DNA from: Betaproteobacteria bacterium LSUCC0117
GTDB taxonomy: Bacteria; Pseudomonadota; Gammaproteobacteria; Burkholderiales; Burkholderiaceae_C
Assembly (NCBI GenBank): GCA_030441535.1
Contig: JAUJFZ010000006.1
Location: 62,001 to 126,000, forward strand
Length of the DNA stretch: 64,000 bases
Direction of reading: 5' to 3'
Shown here one piece after another: positions 8,289 through 18,592 of this stretch. A program made the position numbers and the translations under genes. Within the stretch, counting starts at the first letter, position 1. Every line of letters begins with the position of its first letter. The notes beneath the pieces were generated by a model, which was not told the DNA's origin, did no database searches, and was given only the letters and a program-made list of their open reading frames with translations.

Positions 8289-9791
8289 TTAGCTGGAGCA
8301 ACTGATCTGAAGGGTTTTTGCCCAATCGGGCGGCATGCCGGCCCAATGGTCGTATGCAGGATGCTCGGCGAACGGTTGGTCTAAAACCGCTTTCAGTTGA
8401 TTGACCATCGTAAAGTTACCGTCTGTGGCCTGCCTGATGGCATCTTGGGCCAGGTGATTTCGCAAAACGTACTTGGGGTTGCGTGCCAGCATCCGGGCCA
8501 CCTGCGTGGCCTGTTCCGCCGGGGTTTGGCGTTGCAGGCGCTCTGTGAAACGCTGCCACCAAGCGCCTAATGCCGCTCTGTCGATGAACCAGCGCGCGAG
8601 TGTCTCGGGCGGTTGGGTAGGATCCATCATCGTGGGGTCGGCGGCATGACTCAGCGTACGCCAGGCGATGGTGTAATCCACGCCATCTTTCGCCAACAAA
8701 TCCTGCCAGTCGTTAATCAGTGCGCCATCACCTTCCAAAGGCACCACCAGCCCCATCTTGTCCCGCATAACCTGCGTGTAGGTGGTCGTGAACGCGTCGG
8801 GGTAGCATTGAATCGAGGCCGCTAAGGCCTCAACATCAGTGGTCAGTCCTGCCAGGGCTTGCGCCAACGCATGCACGTTCCAGTAACCCACTTGCGGTTG
8901 TTGGTTGTAGGCATACCGCCCGTTGTGATCTGAGTGATTGCAAATGTGGTCAGGCACGAACGCATCCAGGAACTGGTAAGGACCGTAATCGATCGTCAGG
9001 CCGATAACGCTCATGTTGTCTGTGTTCATGACACCGTGACAAAAACCCACGCACTGCCATTGGGCAATCAAGGCGGCCGTGTCACTGGCCACGCGCGCGG
9101 CAAATGCATTCACTTGCTCGTTGATGCTCAAATCCTTGAGATCGGGAAAATAGGCCTCTACCGTGGCGTCAAACAGCGTTCGCAACGCCTCAGGCTTTCC
9201 ATGGTGGGCGAAGTGTTCAAAGTGCCCGAATCGCAAAAAGGTTGGCGCCGCACGGGTCACGATGGCGGCTGTCTCTATCGTCTCGCGTCGCACCGGCGTG
9301 TGGGCGGCGACCAATGCCAGTGCACGGCTTGTTGGGATACCCAGTCCATGCATCGCTTCGCTGCAAAGGTACTCGCGGATGCTGCTACGCAAGACGGCAC
9401 GTCCATCTCCCATGCGTGAATAGGGCGTTGGGCCAGCCCCTTTCAGTTGCAGTTCCCAGTCTCCGCGCTGGGTTTGAAGTTTGCCTAAAAACAAGGCTCG
9501 TCCATCGCCCAATTGGCCTGCCCAAACGCCAAATTGATGCCCACTGTAAACCGTCGCTACCGATGGTGGCCCACCCGGCCAAGGCGCATTCCCGCCCAAA
9601 ACGGTCAACCCATGCGCCTCAATTGCACCAACGGTCATTCCCAACTCGTCGGCAAACGCGTGGTTGATGGCGCCCCAATGCAGCCCAGCCATAGGGGTAG
9701 CCGGTGTTTCAGTCGCAAAGGTCGCCCCCAACCGGGCCAAGCCGATAGGACTGAGTGTGGGCAACGGTGTGTCAAGATCAAGTTTGGACAT
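8289..9791 (-). CDS. selO: SelO/YdiU family protein adenylyltransferase
   Basis: A pseudokinase-fold enzyme that transfers AMP to protein hydroxyl groups, linked to the redox-stress response. From the ATG at 9789-9791 (MSKLDLDTPLP) it is 500 aa. The open frame continues 24 codons upstream but without family resemblance. The nucleotide-binding segments ELQLKGAGPTPYSRMGDGRA and GVMNTDNM, followed by IDYGPYQFLDAF, are well preserved. The protein ends in CSS; many SelO proteins carry a conserved Cys or Sec near the C-terminus, and here a plain cysteine is encoded. It is divergent from the acyl-CoA ligase. Confidence 0.95.
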   Translation of the reverse strand: MSKLDLDTPLPTLSPIGLARLGATFATETPATPMAGLHWGAINHAFADELGMTVGAIEAHGLTVLGGNAPWPGGPPSVATVYSGHQFGVWAGQLGDGRALFLGKLQTQRGDWELQLKGAGPTPYSRMGDGRAVLRSSIREYLCSEAMHGLGIPTSRALALVAAHTPVRRETIETAAIVTRAAPTFLRFGHFEHFAHHGKPEALRTLFDATVEAYFPDLKDLSINEQVNAFAARVASDTAALIAQWQCVGFCHGVMNTDNMSVIGLTIDYGPYQFLDAFVPDHICNHSDHNGRYAYNQQPQVGYWNVHALAQALAGLTTDVEALAASIQCYPDAFTTTYTQVMRDKMGLVVPLEGDGALINDWQDLLAKDGVDYTIAWRTLSHAADPTMMDPTQPPETLARWFIDRAALGAWWQRFTERLQRQTPAEQATQVARMLARNPKYVLRNHLAQDAIRQATDGNFTMVNQLKAVLDQPFAEHPAYDHWAGMPPDWAKTLQISCSS

Positions 9792-9881
9792 CCGCGTATT
9801 GTCCCCTAAGCGTGTGAATTGCACTGAATTCGCGTTAGCATCCCCCTGTGTAGACCACAACATTAATCACGGAGACCACCC

Positions 9882-11504
9882 ATGCTTGGCATCATGCAAG
9901 ACCGCCCCCTGTTAATCAGCAGCATCATCACGCACGCAGAACGCTTTCACTCCGAAACAGCCATTGTTTCGCGCCGCGTTGAAGGGGACCTTCATCGAAC
10001 TGACTGGGGAACCGTTGCCAAGCGCGCGAAGCGCATGGCCGGCGCCTTGGATACCTTGGCCATTGCCCCTGGGAGCCGCGTGGCGACCCTCGCGTGGAAC
10101 GGCTATCGTCACCTCGAAACCTACTTCGGCGTGAGCGGTAGCCAGCGGGTTCTACACACACTGAACCCGCGGCTGTCGCCGCAACAACTGACCTGGATCG
10201 TGAACCACGCTGGCGACGAAGTTGTTTGTTTTGACACCACGTTCCTACCGCTGATGGAGGCCGTTTGCGATCAGTGTCCCACCGTCAAGCACTGGGTTGC
10301 CTATGCGGCTGAAGACCAATTGCCAGCGACCACCAAAATCAAAAATCTGCTGTCTTACGAGGCCCTGTTGGAGGCATCATCAGAGGTCTACGAATGGCCC
10401 ATTTTTGACGAGCAAAGTGCGTCGAGCATGTGCTACACGAGCGGCACAACCGGTAATCCAAAGGGCGTGCTTTACAGCCACCGGTCAACGATTATTCATG
10501 CGCTGGCCGCGGGTCTGCCAGACACTCTGAATCTCTCGGCAAGAGACAGCGTTTTACCCGTCGTTCCCATGTTTCACGTCAATGCGTGGGGTATTCCGTA
10601 CACCGCCGCATTGGTCGGGTGCAAATTGGTCTTTCCCGGCCCAGCGATGGACGGCCAGTCCGTTTACGACCTCATTGAAGGCGAGGGCGTGACGATGGCC
10701 GCCGGCGTGCCGACGGTGTGGCAGATGCTGTTGGCACACATGGATAAAGAAGGCAAACGCTTCAGCACCTTGAAGCGCACCGTGATTGGTGGTTCAGCCT
10801 GCCCACCCGCCATGTACGACCGATTTGTCGATCAATTTGGCGTCCAGGTGTTGCATGCTTGGGGCATGACGGAGATGTCGCCTTTGGGTACCGTTGGCGT
10901 GCTGAAAAACCAGTCTGGTGACCCACAAACGCAGCGCACACAGCTGCTCAAGCAAGGGCGCCCAGTATTTGGTGTTGATATGAAAATCGTCGACGATGCG
11001 GGGCAAACTCAGGCTTGGGATGGCAAAGCCACCGGTAATTTGCTGGTCCGTGGCCCGTGGATTTTGTCTGACTACTATGAATCCGGACACGGCAGCCCGT
11101 TGGTCGACGGGTGGTTCCCAACGGGTGACGTGGCGACCATCGATCCGCAAGGCTTCATGCAGATCACTGATCGCTCCAAGGATGTCATCAAGTCGGGTGG
11201 CGAATGGATCAGTTCGATTGACATTGAAAACATCGCCATGGCATTCCCGGGGGTGATGATGGCTGCTTGTATCGGCGTGCCACACCCAAAGTGGGATGAA
11301 CGTCCGATCATCGTCGTTGTTCGCAAGCCCGACACCGACGTTGATAAGGCGGCACTGCTTGCGTCCTACGAGGGCAAAGTCGCAAAGTGGCAAACACCAG
11401 ATGACGTCGTATTTGTCGAGGCGATCCCATTGGGCGCTACGGGCAAAATGCAGAAGATGGTGTTGCGCGAGCAGCTGAAAGACTACCAACTGCCCAACAC
11501 CTGA
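9882..11504 (+). CDS. Acyl-CoA ligase (AMP-forming; medium-chain / 3-methylthiopropionyl-CoA ligase-like)
   Basis: Activates a carboxylic acid to its CoA thioester through an acyl-adenylate. The 540-aa protein has the ANL-superfamily P-loop YTSGTTGNPKGVL (residues about 185-197), the A5-type motif HAWGMTEMSPLG, the DGWFPTGDVATID motif, and the C-terminal catalytic lysine in ATGKMQK. The N-terminus (MLGIMQDRPLLI) is of the AlkK/DmdB-like group, so medium-chain or thio-substituted short acids are possible substrates; the natural one is unknown. GGAG precedes the start. It opens a 12-kb same-strand block and is followed after 25 bases by the Liv-type transporter, which suggests that an imported acid is activated at once. 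Confidence 0.9.
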   Translation: MLGIMQDRPLLISSIITHAERFHSETAIVSRRVEGDLHRTDWGTVAKRAKRMAGALDTLAIAPGSRVATLAWNGYRHLETYFGVSGSQRVLHTLNPRLSPQQLTWIVNHAGDEVVCFDTTFLPLMEAVCDQCPTVKHWVAYAAEDQLPATTKIKNLLSYEALLEASSEVYEWPIFDEQSASSMCYTSGTTGNPKGVLYSHRSTIIHALAAGLPDTLNLSARDSVLPVVPMFHVNAWGIPYTAALVGCKLVFPGPAMDGQSVYDLIEGEGVTMAAGVPTVWQMLLAHMDKEGKRFSTLKRTVIGGSACPPAMYDRFVDQFGVQVLHAWGMTEMSPLGTVGVLKNQSGDPQTQRTQLLKQGRPVFGVDMKIVDDAGQTQAWDGKATGNLLVRGPWILSDYYESGHGSPLVDGWFPTGDVATIDPQGFMQITDRSKDVIKSGGEWISSIDIENIAMAFPGVMMAACIGVPHPKWDERPIIVVVRKPDTDVDKAALLASYEGKVAKWQTPDDVVFVEAIPLGATGKMQKMVLREQLKDYQLPNT

Positions 11505-11529
11505 CCCGCTCCCGAGGCAGGATACGCCC

Positions 11530-12492
11530 ATGGAATGGCTGGTCATCGCGCTTCTCAACGGCGTCAGTTTTGGCCTGCTTTTGTTTTTGCTGAGCGCGGG
11601 GCTCACGCTCACGCTCAGCCTCATGGGCATACTCAACTTCGCACACGCGAGTTTTTATATGCTGGGTGCTTACGCAGCGTTCAGCCTCAGCCAATGGGTT
11701 GGTTTCTTCCCCGCGATGATTGTGGCACCGCTGCTGGTTGGGTTGTTCGGCGCATGGGTTGAAGCGTTTCTCCGCCACCGTGCCAAGAGCAAAGGCCATG
11801 TGCCTGAGCTGTTGCTCACGTTTGGCGTCGCCATGCTGGTGACCGAAGGCGTGCAGCTGGTGTGGGGCCGTGGCCCAGTGGACTACCGTATTCCCGACAT
11901 TTTCGACGGCGTGTTCCTGTCTGTGTACGGTCACCATTTTTCAAACTACCGTGCCTTCATGATGGCCATCTCCCTCTCGGTGGCTGTGGCGATTTGGATC
12001 GCTCGATACCGAACGCGCATCGGTCTCCTCATTCAAGCGGCGCGAACCCACCCCGACATGCTGGCCTGCCTGGGTCACGATGTTCCGCGCTTGCTCAAAT
12101 GGGTGTTCGCGGGTGGCGCCGCTTTGGCCGGACTTGCCGGGGTGATCGGCGGAAACGCCTTTGTGACTGAGCCGAACATGGCCATGGCCATGGGTAATTT
12201 GTTGTTTGTCGTTGTGATTGTGGGGGGGTTAGGCTCCCTCATCGGCGCGTTTTGGTGCGCCTTGCTGATTGGGGTTTTGCAGACCATGGCCGTTACGGTC
12301 AATGTCTCAGCGCTGGACGTCTGGCAGCAGTTGCAGGCTGTATTGGGGCAACCCGCCGCTGTCTCCGTAAACGCCGCACGCTGGCTCACGCAACCCTTGA
12401 GCAACTATGCGCCCTTGGTGCCCTATGCATTGTTGGTTGCGGTGATCGCGTGGCGTCCCCATGGCTTGTGGGGCAGTGAGCGACAGCCATGA
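11530..12492 (+). CDS. Branched-chain amino acid-type ABC transporter permease (LivH family)
   Basis: First membrane subunit of an HAAT/Liv-type ABC importer in the inner membrane; 320 aa with about eight hydrophobic segments. It has the family signatures LTLSLMGILNFAHASFYMLG near the N-terminus and GGNAFVTEPN and VIVGGLGSLIGAF towards the C-terminus. An AGG-containing site lies before the ATG. It overlaps the next permease gene by four bases (ATGA). The embedding among acyl-CoA genes argues that the substrate is a carboxylate rather than leucine or isoleucine. Confidence 0.92.
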   Translation: MEWLVIALLNGVSFGLLLFLLSAGLTLTLSLMGILNFAHASFYMLGAYAAFSLSQWVGFFPAMIVAPLLVGLFGAWVEAFLRHRAKSKGHVPELLLTFGVAMLVTEGVQLVWGRGPVDYRIPDIFDGVFLSVYGHHFSNYRAFMMAISLSVAVAIWIARYRTRIGLLIQAARTHPDMLACLGHDVPRLLKWVFAGGAALAGLAGVIGGNAFVTEPNMAMAMGNLLFVVVIVGGLGSLIGAFWCALLIGVLQTMAVTVNVSALDVWQQLQAVLGQPAAVSVNAARWLTQPLSNYAPLVPYALLVAVIAWRPHGLWGSERQP

Positions 12493-13676
12493 CACGAGCC
12501 CAGCGCCTAACTTTGATGGCCGGGCTGGTCTTGTTGGCGGTAATGCCACTGCTCTTTCCGAGCGCCTACAGCCTCAACCTACTAACGCAAACGGTGGTCG
12601 CGATTCTGATTTGCCTGAGCTATCAAGTCCTGCTGAATCAGGGCGGACTGCTCAGTTTTGGACACGCGATTTTTACCGGCTTGGGTGCCTATGTGGTGGT
12701 TCACGGACTGAATGCGCGGTTCGGTGCAGGATTAGATCAATGGTGGTTCGTCATCCTTTTGCCGCTCATGGCTGGCGCGGTTGCAGCGGCCGTCGGTTTT
12801 ATGCTGGGGTGGCTCGCAACTGGACGCCCGGGGACCGCGTTCGCTATGATCACATTGGGGCTCGGCGAGCTGGTATGGGCCGCGGCCTGGATGTTCCCCG
12901 AATGGTCGGGCGGTGAAGCAGGCCTATCAGCCAATCGCGTGGTCGGGGCCGCGCCTTTGGGTTTTACGTTGGCACAGCCCTGGCAGTTGTATGCCCTAGC
13001 CAGCGCCTATTTGTGTGCTGCAGTTTGGTTGGTGCTGCGCTTTACCCAAACCCCAGTTGGCCTGATGTTGAAGGCCGCGCGCGACCAAGTCAACCGCATC
13101 GGTTTTTTGGGATACGACGCACGCGTGATCCGTCTGATCGCATTCACCTTCGCCAGCGGTCTAGCGGGCACTGCAGGGGGTCTGACAGCGCTTAACTTTG
13201 AGTTTGTAAGCGTCGATAGCTTCAGCCTTCAACGCTCCGGCGCGGCCATGCTGTTCACCGTGGTTGGCGGGTCTGCGCTGATTGGTGGTGCGGTGGTCGG
13301 CGGCGTTTTGATGGTCGCTGCGATGGTGATTCTGTCAACCTACACGCCCGCTTGGTTGCTTTATGTGGGCCTGCTGTTTGTCTGGGTGGTGATGCGAGTG
13401 CCCGGCGGCCTGTCGGGTTTGCAATGGTTGGCGGGCCTTCGATGGCGGTCGTTACCTGCCTTCGCTGGCTTGGTGTTGGGCGCCATTGTTTTGATTGAGA
13501 TGACCTACCACTGGGTCACGGAAGTCGGCGCAGGCATGCCACCCGAGTTGGCCCTTCTGGGCCTGCGCGTTGACGTGAGTCAAGCCGCACACTGGTGGCT
13601 GGCAGCCTGCGTTACCGCGGTCAGCATCTGGGTTTTAAGTGCCCAGTCTCAAAGCCGGGAGGGGGTGAAAACATGA
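12489..13676 (+). CDS. Branched-chain amino acid-type ABC transporter permease (LivM family)
   Basis: Second membrane subunit of the importer. It has 395 aa, longer than a typical LivM, because two further hydrophobic stretches follow the core. Family motifs include YQVLLNQGGLLSFGHAIFTG near residues 42-61 and the stretch LKAARDQVNRIGFLGYDAR, the cytoplasmic coupling region. Start and stop codons overlap those of the neighbours by four bases on both sides, so it is translated from one operon mRNA with the LivH-like and LivG-like genes. Confidence 0.92.
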   Translation: MTRAQRLTLMAGLVLLAVMPLLFPSAYSLNLLTQTVVAILICLSYQVLLNQGGLLSFGHAIFTGLGAYVVVHGLNARFGAGLDQWWFVILLPLMAGAVAAAVGFMLGWLATGRPGTAFAMITLGLGELVWAAAWMFPEWSGGEAGLSANRVVGAAPLGFTLAQPWQLYALASAYLCAAVWLVLRFTQTPVGLMLKAARDQVNRIGFLGYDARVIRLIAFTFASGLAGTAGGLTALNFEFVSVDSFSLQRSGAAMLFTVVGGSALIGGAVVGGVLMVAAMVILSTYTPAWLLYVGLLFVWVVMRVPGGLSGLQWLAGLRWRSLPAFAGLVLGAIVLIEMTYHWVTEVGAGMPPELALLGLRVDVSQAAHWWLAACVTAVSIWVLSAQSQSREGVKT

Positions 13677-14458
13677 CCCAGCCCTTGTTAAGTCTGCACC
13701 ATGTGGGGCATCAATTCGGTGCAACAACGGTTTTGCATGATGTCTCACTGGCCGTGATGCCCGGCGAAATCATGGGGCTGATCGGGCCGAACGGTGCGGG
13801 CAAATCAACGCTGTTCAATCTCATCTCGGGCGAGTTCAAACCCACACACGGACACATCGAGTTGAGGGGTAAGCGTCTCAACGGCTTACCGCCACACACC
13901 ATTGCGCGGTTGGGGGTGGGGCGCAGCTTTCAAATCAGTCGGGTATTCGGGTCGCTGACCGTGGCAGAGAGCTTGACTGCGGCCTGCCTCTGGCGCGGGG
14001 GCTTTGGCTACGGCTTTTGGAACCCGATACGCCGGCGCAACAGCCTCTTTCAGGCTGTCAATGCGCAGGTTGAGCGCTTGATGACCGGGCTAGCGCTGAC
14101 GCACAAACGCGATACGCCAGTGGGCGAATTACCCTACGCCGACCAGCGGGCCGTTGACATCGCGCAAGCGGTGGGCAGTGGCGCGCAACTCCTGCTCCTA
14201 GATGAACCCACAGCGGGCATGAGCCAAGCGCAAACAGCCCAATTTCTCGAACGGATTGCTGACATTACGCACGACAAAACCATTCTCTTAATCGAACATG
14301 ACATGGGTGTCGTTTTCGAACTCGCCCACCGTGTGGCCGTGTTAGTTGATGGCCGTTTGGTCGCCTGCGGCGTCCCGGAGCAGGTCCGAAAAGACTCGGC
14401 GGTGCAACGCGCCTATTTGGGCGAATGGCGCGAGGAAGGAGAGTCATGGCCACGTTGA
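13673..14458 (+). CDS. Liv-type ABC transporter ATP-binding protein (LivG family)
   Basis: One of two ATPases of the importer, 261 aa. The ATG at 13673 is chosen because it overlaps the permease stop and precedes the conserved N-terminus; the longer frame has no family match. Walker A is canonical (GPNGAGKST, residues 38-46), Walker B reads LLLLDEPTAG and the switch histidine is in IEHDMG. The ABC signature is unusual: LPYADQ in place of LSGGQ-like, with Pro at the serine position and Ala at the second glycine. LivG proteins often have a relaxed signature, but the Ala goes further. See the finding on the paired ATPase. Confidence 0.92.
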   Translation: MTQPLLSLHHVGHQFGATTVLHDVSLAVMPGEIMGLIGPNGAGKSTLFNLISGEFKPTHGHIELRGKRLNGLPPHTIARLGVGRSFQISRVFGSLTVAESLTAACLWRGGFGYGFWNPIRRRNSLFQAVNAQVERLMTGLALTHKRDTPVGELPYADQRAVDIAQAVGSGAQLLLLDEPTAGMSQAQTAQFLERIADITHDKTILLIEHDMGVVFELAHRVAVLVDGRLVACGVPEQVRKDSAVQRAYLGEWREEGESWPR

Positions 14459-15159
14459 CGTTAGAGCGATTGTGGGCCTTCTATGGCCTGGCCCCCGTGC
14501 TTCGTGGCATCAATTTGGCGATCAGCACAGGGGAAATCGTAACGGTTCTGGGCCGCAACGGCTCGGGACGCTCGACTTTAGCCAAGGCCATCATGGGCTT
14601 GGTCCGAACAGAGGGTGCTTTGACCTGGGCCGGGGTATCGCTGGCCAACCGACAGCCCTTCGAGGTGGCACAGGCGGGCATTGGATTCGTCCCCGAGACA
14701 CGCGACGTCTTCCCCGATCTGACCGTCGAGCAAAATCTGCAACTCGGTCTGCCACGCCACGCCATCTCGCGTCGCACGCATCTGGCGTGGGGCATTGCCG
14801 ATGTCTTGAGCCTGTTTCCACAGCTCGAGAAACGCCTCAAAACACCCGCAGGCGTGTTGTCTGGTGGCGAGCAGCAAATGCTCTCGCTGGCACGCAGCAC
14901 CTTGGGGCAACCACAGTTGCTCATCGTCGACGAACCCACGGAAGGGCTTGCGCCCCAATTAGTGATGCAAGTCGCGCAATTTCTGACGGCCATCAAGTCC
15001 CAAGGCGTGGGGGTGCTGTTGATGGAGCAAAAATTGCAAATGGCCTTGGCGATTTCTGATCGCGTGTCGGTGATGGGCGGCGGCACCATCGTGTTTGATG
15101 GCACGGTCGAAGCCTTTCAACGTGATCCGACGCTGCGCAGTCAGTGGCTGGAATGTTAG
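14446..15159 (+). CDS. Liv-type ABC transporter ATP-binding protein (LivF family) with Lys-to-Arg Walker A
   Basis: Second ATPase of the importer, 237 aa, starting at the ATG at 14446 after a strong GAGGAAGGAG site and overlapping the previous gene by 13 bases. The Walker A motif reads GRNGSGRST (residues 36-44), with Arg42 where the phosphate-binding lysine is expected; the codon is plainly CGC. The signature is intact (LSGGEQQM), as is Walker B (LLIVDEPTEG). The switch position is Gln in MEQKL, which is normal for LivF. The gene ends the transporter operon; fadB-like genes follow after 121 bases. Confidence 0.92.
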   Translation: MATLTLERLWAFYGLAPVLRGINLAISTGEIVTVLGRNGSGRSTLAKAIMGLVRTEGALTWAGVSLANRQPFEVAQAGIGFVPETRDVFPDLTVEQNLQLGLPRHAISRRTHLAWGIADVLSLFPQLEKRLKTPAGVLSGGEQQMLSLARSTLGQPQLLIVDEPTEGLAPQLVMQVAQFLTAIKSQGVGVLLMEQKLQMALAISDRVSVMGGGTIVFDGTVEAFQRDPTLRSQWLEC

Positions 15160-15231
15160 GAATGCGACCGGTATTACCAACCCCCGGAGTCACAAAGATG
15201 CCAGGCACCTCGATTAAGATCGTGTAAATTC

Positions 15232-15243
15232 GAACGCGTGTTC
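15232..15243. promoter_or_regulatory. Short dyad upstream of the fadB-like gene (possible operator)
   Basis: GAAC-GCGT-GTTC is a dyad with four-base arms in the 121-base gap between the transporter genes and the fadB-like gene, directly followed by a T-rich run. It could be a TetR-type operator half of a longer site; no regulator gene is nearby. Weak evidence. Confidence 0.2.
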
Positions 15244-15280
15244 TTTTTTAATTGAAGCAACCGGGTCAGCAGGAGATCGC

Positions 15281-17383
15281 ATGACAGCCCACTACACCGT
15301 CACCGACCGCATCGCGGTCATCACCATGGATAACCCACCCGTCAACGGCCTGGGGCTGTCCACTCGCCAAGCCATTACCCAAGGGGTCGCACAAGCCATG
15401 GCCGACGACCAAGTGGTCGCCATTGTGCTGACGGGCCACGGGAAGGCATTCAGTGGCGGCGCCGATATTCGGGAGTTTGGCACCCCAAAGGCAATGCAAG
15501 AGCCCAATTTACTCAGCGTCATCGCCGTCGTTGAGAACGCCGGGAAACCCGTGGTCGCCGCTGTCCACAGCGTGGCGATGGGTGGCGGGCTTGAGTTGGC
15601 GCTGGGGTGTCATTACCGTGTTGTCGCACCCGGATGCCAAATCGCGCTCCCCGAGGTGAAGCTGGGCCTCGTCCCCGGCGCCGGTGGCACGCAACGTTTG
15701 CCGCGCGCGTTGGGTGTAGAAACCGCGCTCAACATGATCGTCAAGGGAGACCCCGTGCCCAGTGAGGTCCTCGCGGCGTTGCCGGGACAGCGTCTGTTTG
15801 ACGTTCTGGCGGGATCAGCCGATTCACTCATGGCCGAGGCCATGACGCTAGCCAAAGAAAAAGCCGACGTGGGCCCTTTACCCAAAGTACGTGATCTGCC
15901 CTGTGCCCATCCGCAGGGGGATGCCTATTTCCAATTTGCTCGCAACATGGTGCGGGGCATTGCCAAATCATTACCGGCTCCCGAGAAGTGCGTGGACTTG
16001 GTGGAGGTTGCAACCAAGCAAAAATTCGATGCGGGCATGTTGACTGAACGTCAAACTTTCCTGAATCTAATGTGGACACCTGAGAGCCGCGCCTTGCGCC
16101 ACATTTTCATGGCCAGTCGCGCCGCCAGCAAAATTGAAGACGTGCCATCAGATACCCCCGTGCGGGCCATTCACAAAGTAGGGGTGATCGGTGCGGGCAC
16201 CATGGGTGGCGGCATTACCATGAACTTCCTCAACGCTGGCATCCCCGTCGTCATGCTGGAAACCGCGCAGGCTGCCCTCGATCGCGGTGTGGGCACCATG
16301 AAGCGCAATTACGAGGCACAGGTCAAGAAGGGCAAACTCACCGCGGAAAAACTCGATCAACGGATGGCGCTGCTGCAGACGACCTTGGCCTATGAGGACC
16401 TGGCCGATGTCGATCTGGTGATCGAAGCCGTGTTTGAAGAGATCGGTGTCAAGGAGACGGTTTTTAAGGCCCTCGACAAAGTCCTCAAGCCTGGCGCGAT
16501 TCTGGCCTCGAACACCTCAACCCTTGACCTTAACCGAATCGCCAGTTTCACCCAGCGGCCAGCGGATGTGGTCGGGATTCACTTTTTCAGCCCCGCCAAC
16601 GTGATGAAGCTACTGGAAGTGGTGCGTGGTGCTGAGACGTCAAAGTCCGTACTTGCCACCACGATGGCGGTCGCCAAGCGAATCAAGAAAACCGCCGTGG
16701 TGGCGGGGGTCTGCGATGGCTTTATTGGCAACCGCATGATCGAGCAGTACATCCGTCAAGCGACTTTCATGCTCGATGAAGGCGCTTCGCCCGAGCAAAT
16801 TGACAAGGCCATAGAAAAGTTCGGATTTGCCATGGGTCCGTTCCGGATGAGTGACTTGGCCGGTAACGACATCGGCTGGGCGATTCGCAAACGCCGCGCG
16901 CAGGAAAATCCCAACATGCGTTACAGCAAGAGCGCCGACTTGCTTTGTGAATTAGGTCGCTTTGGTCAAAAAGCTGGTGCGGGTTGGTATGACTACCCCG
17001 CAGGCTCCCGAACCCCCGTGCCCAGTGCGGTGGTGTCCGAGATGCTCGCAAAGCACCGTGCGGACATCAAGCAACCTCAGCGCCGCCTTTCGTCGGAAGA
17101 AATCGTCGACCGGTTGGTGCTCTCGTTGGTCAATGAGGGCGCGCACTTGCTCGCCGAAGGTATTGCAGCGAAGGCGGGTGACATCGATATGGTTTACCTG
17201 ACGGGCTACGGCTTCCCGATGTTCCGTGGCGGACCGATGCGTTATGCAGATGAGGTGGGACTCATCAAGGTCATACAACGCATGCAAGCTTTTGCGCAAA
17301 ACCCCGCAGACGATCAAGCCTTTTGGACCCCAGCTCCTTACATGCAGGCCCTGGCGGAAAAAGGCCAAAACTTTACAGGCTAA
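15281..17383 (+). CDS. Bifunctional enoyl-CoA hydratase / 3-hydroxyacyl-CoA dehydrogenase
   Basis: Performs two consecutive beta-oxidation steps: hydration of the trans-2-enoyl-CoA and NAD-dependent oxidation of the 3-hydroxyacyl-CoA. The 700-aa protein has an N-terminal crotonase domain with the two catalytic glutamates Glu105 (GGGLELALG) and Glu125 (LPEVKLGL). The Rossmann domain starts at residue 299 (VGVIGAGTMGG), with the catalytic His in GIHFFSPAN, and two C-terminal dehydrogenase domains follow. Architecture is that of the FadB/FadJ/peroxisomal bifunctional group, shorter than E. coli FadB. An AGGAGA site lies before the ATG. It is followed after 31 bases by the thiolase, its natural partner. 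Confidence 0.94.
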   Translation: MTAHYTVTDRIAVITMDNPPVNGLGLSTRQAITQGVAQAMADDQVVAIVLTGHGKAFSGGADIREFGTPKAMQEPNLLSVIAVVENAGKPVVAAVHSVAMGGGLELALGCHYRVVAPGCQIALPEVKLGLVPGAGGTQRLPRALGVETALNMIVKGDPVPSEVLAALPGQRLFDVLAGSADSLMAEAMTLAKEKADVGPLPKVRDLPCAHPQGDAYFQFARNMVRGIAKSLPAPEKCVDLVEVATKQKFDAGMLTERQTFLNLMWTPESRALRHIFMASRAASKIEDVPSDTPVRAIHKVGVIGAGTMGGGITMNFLNAGIPVVMLETAQAALDRGVGTMKRNYEAQVKKGKLTAEKLDQRMALLQTTLAYEDLADVDLVIEAVFEEIGVKETVFKALDKVLKPGAILASNTSTLDLNRIASFTQRPADVVGIHFFSPANVMKLLEVVRGAETSKSVLATTMAVAKRIKKTAVVAGVCDGFIGNRMIEQYIRQATFMLDEGASPEQIDKAIEKFGFAMGPFRMSDLAGNDIGWAIRKRRAQENPNMRYSKSADLLCELGRFGQKAGAGWYDYPAGSRTPVPSAVVSEMLAKHRADIKQPQRRLSSEEIVDRLVLSLVNEGAHLLAEGIAAKAGDIDMVYLTGYGFPMFRGGPMRYADEVGLIKVIQRMQAFAQNPADDQAFWTPAPYMQALAEKGQNFTG

Positions 17384-17414
17384 GCGAAGCGCTAACGCCA
17401 AGGATTACCACACC

Positions 17415-18590
<1,176 letters not shown>

Positions 18591-18592
18591 AC

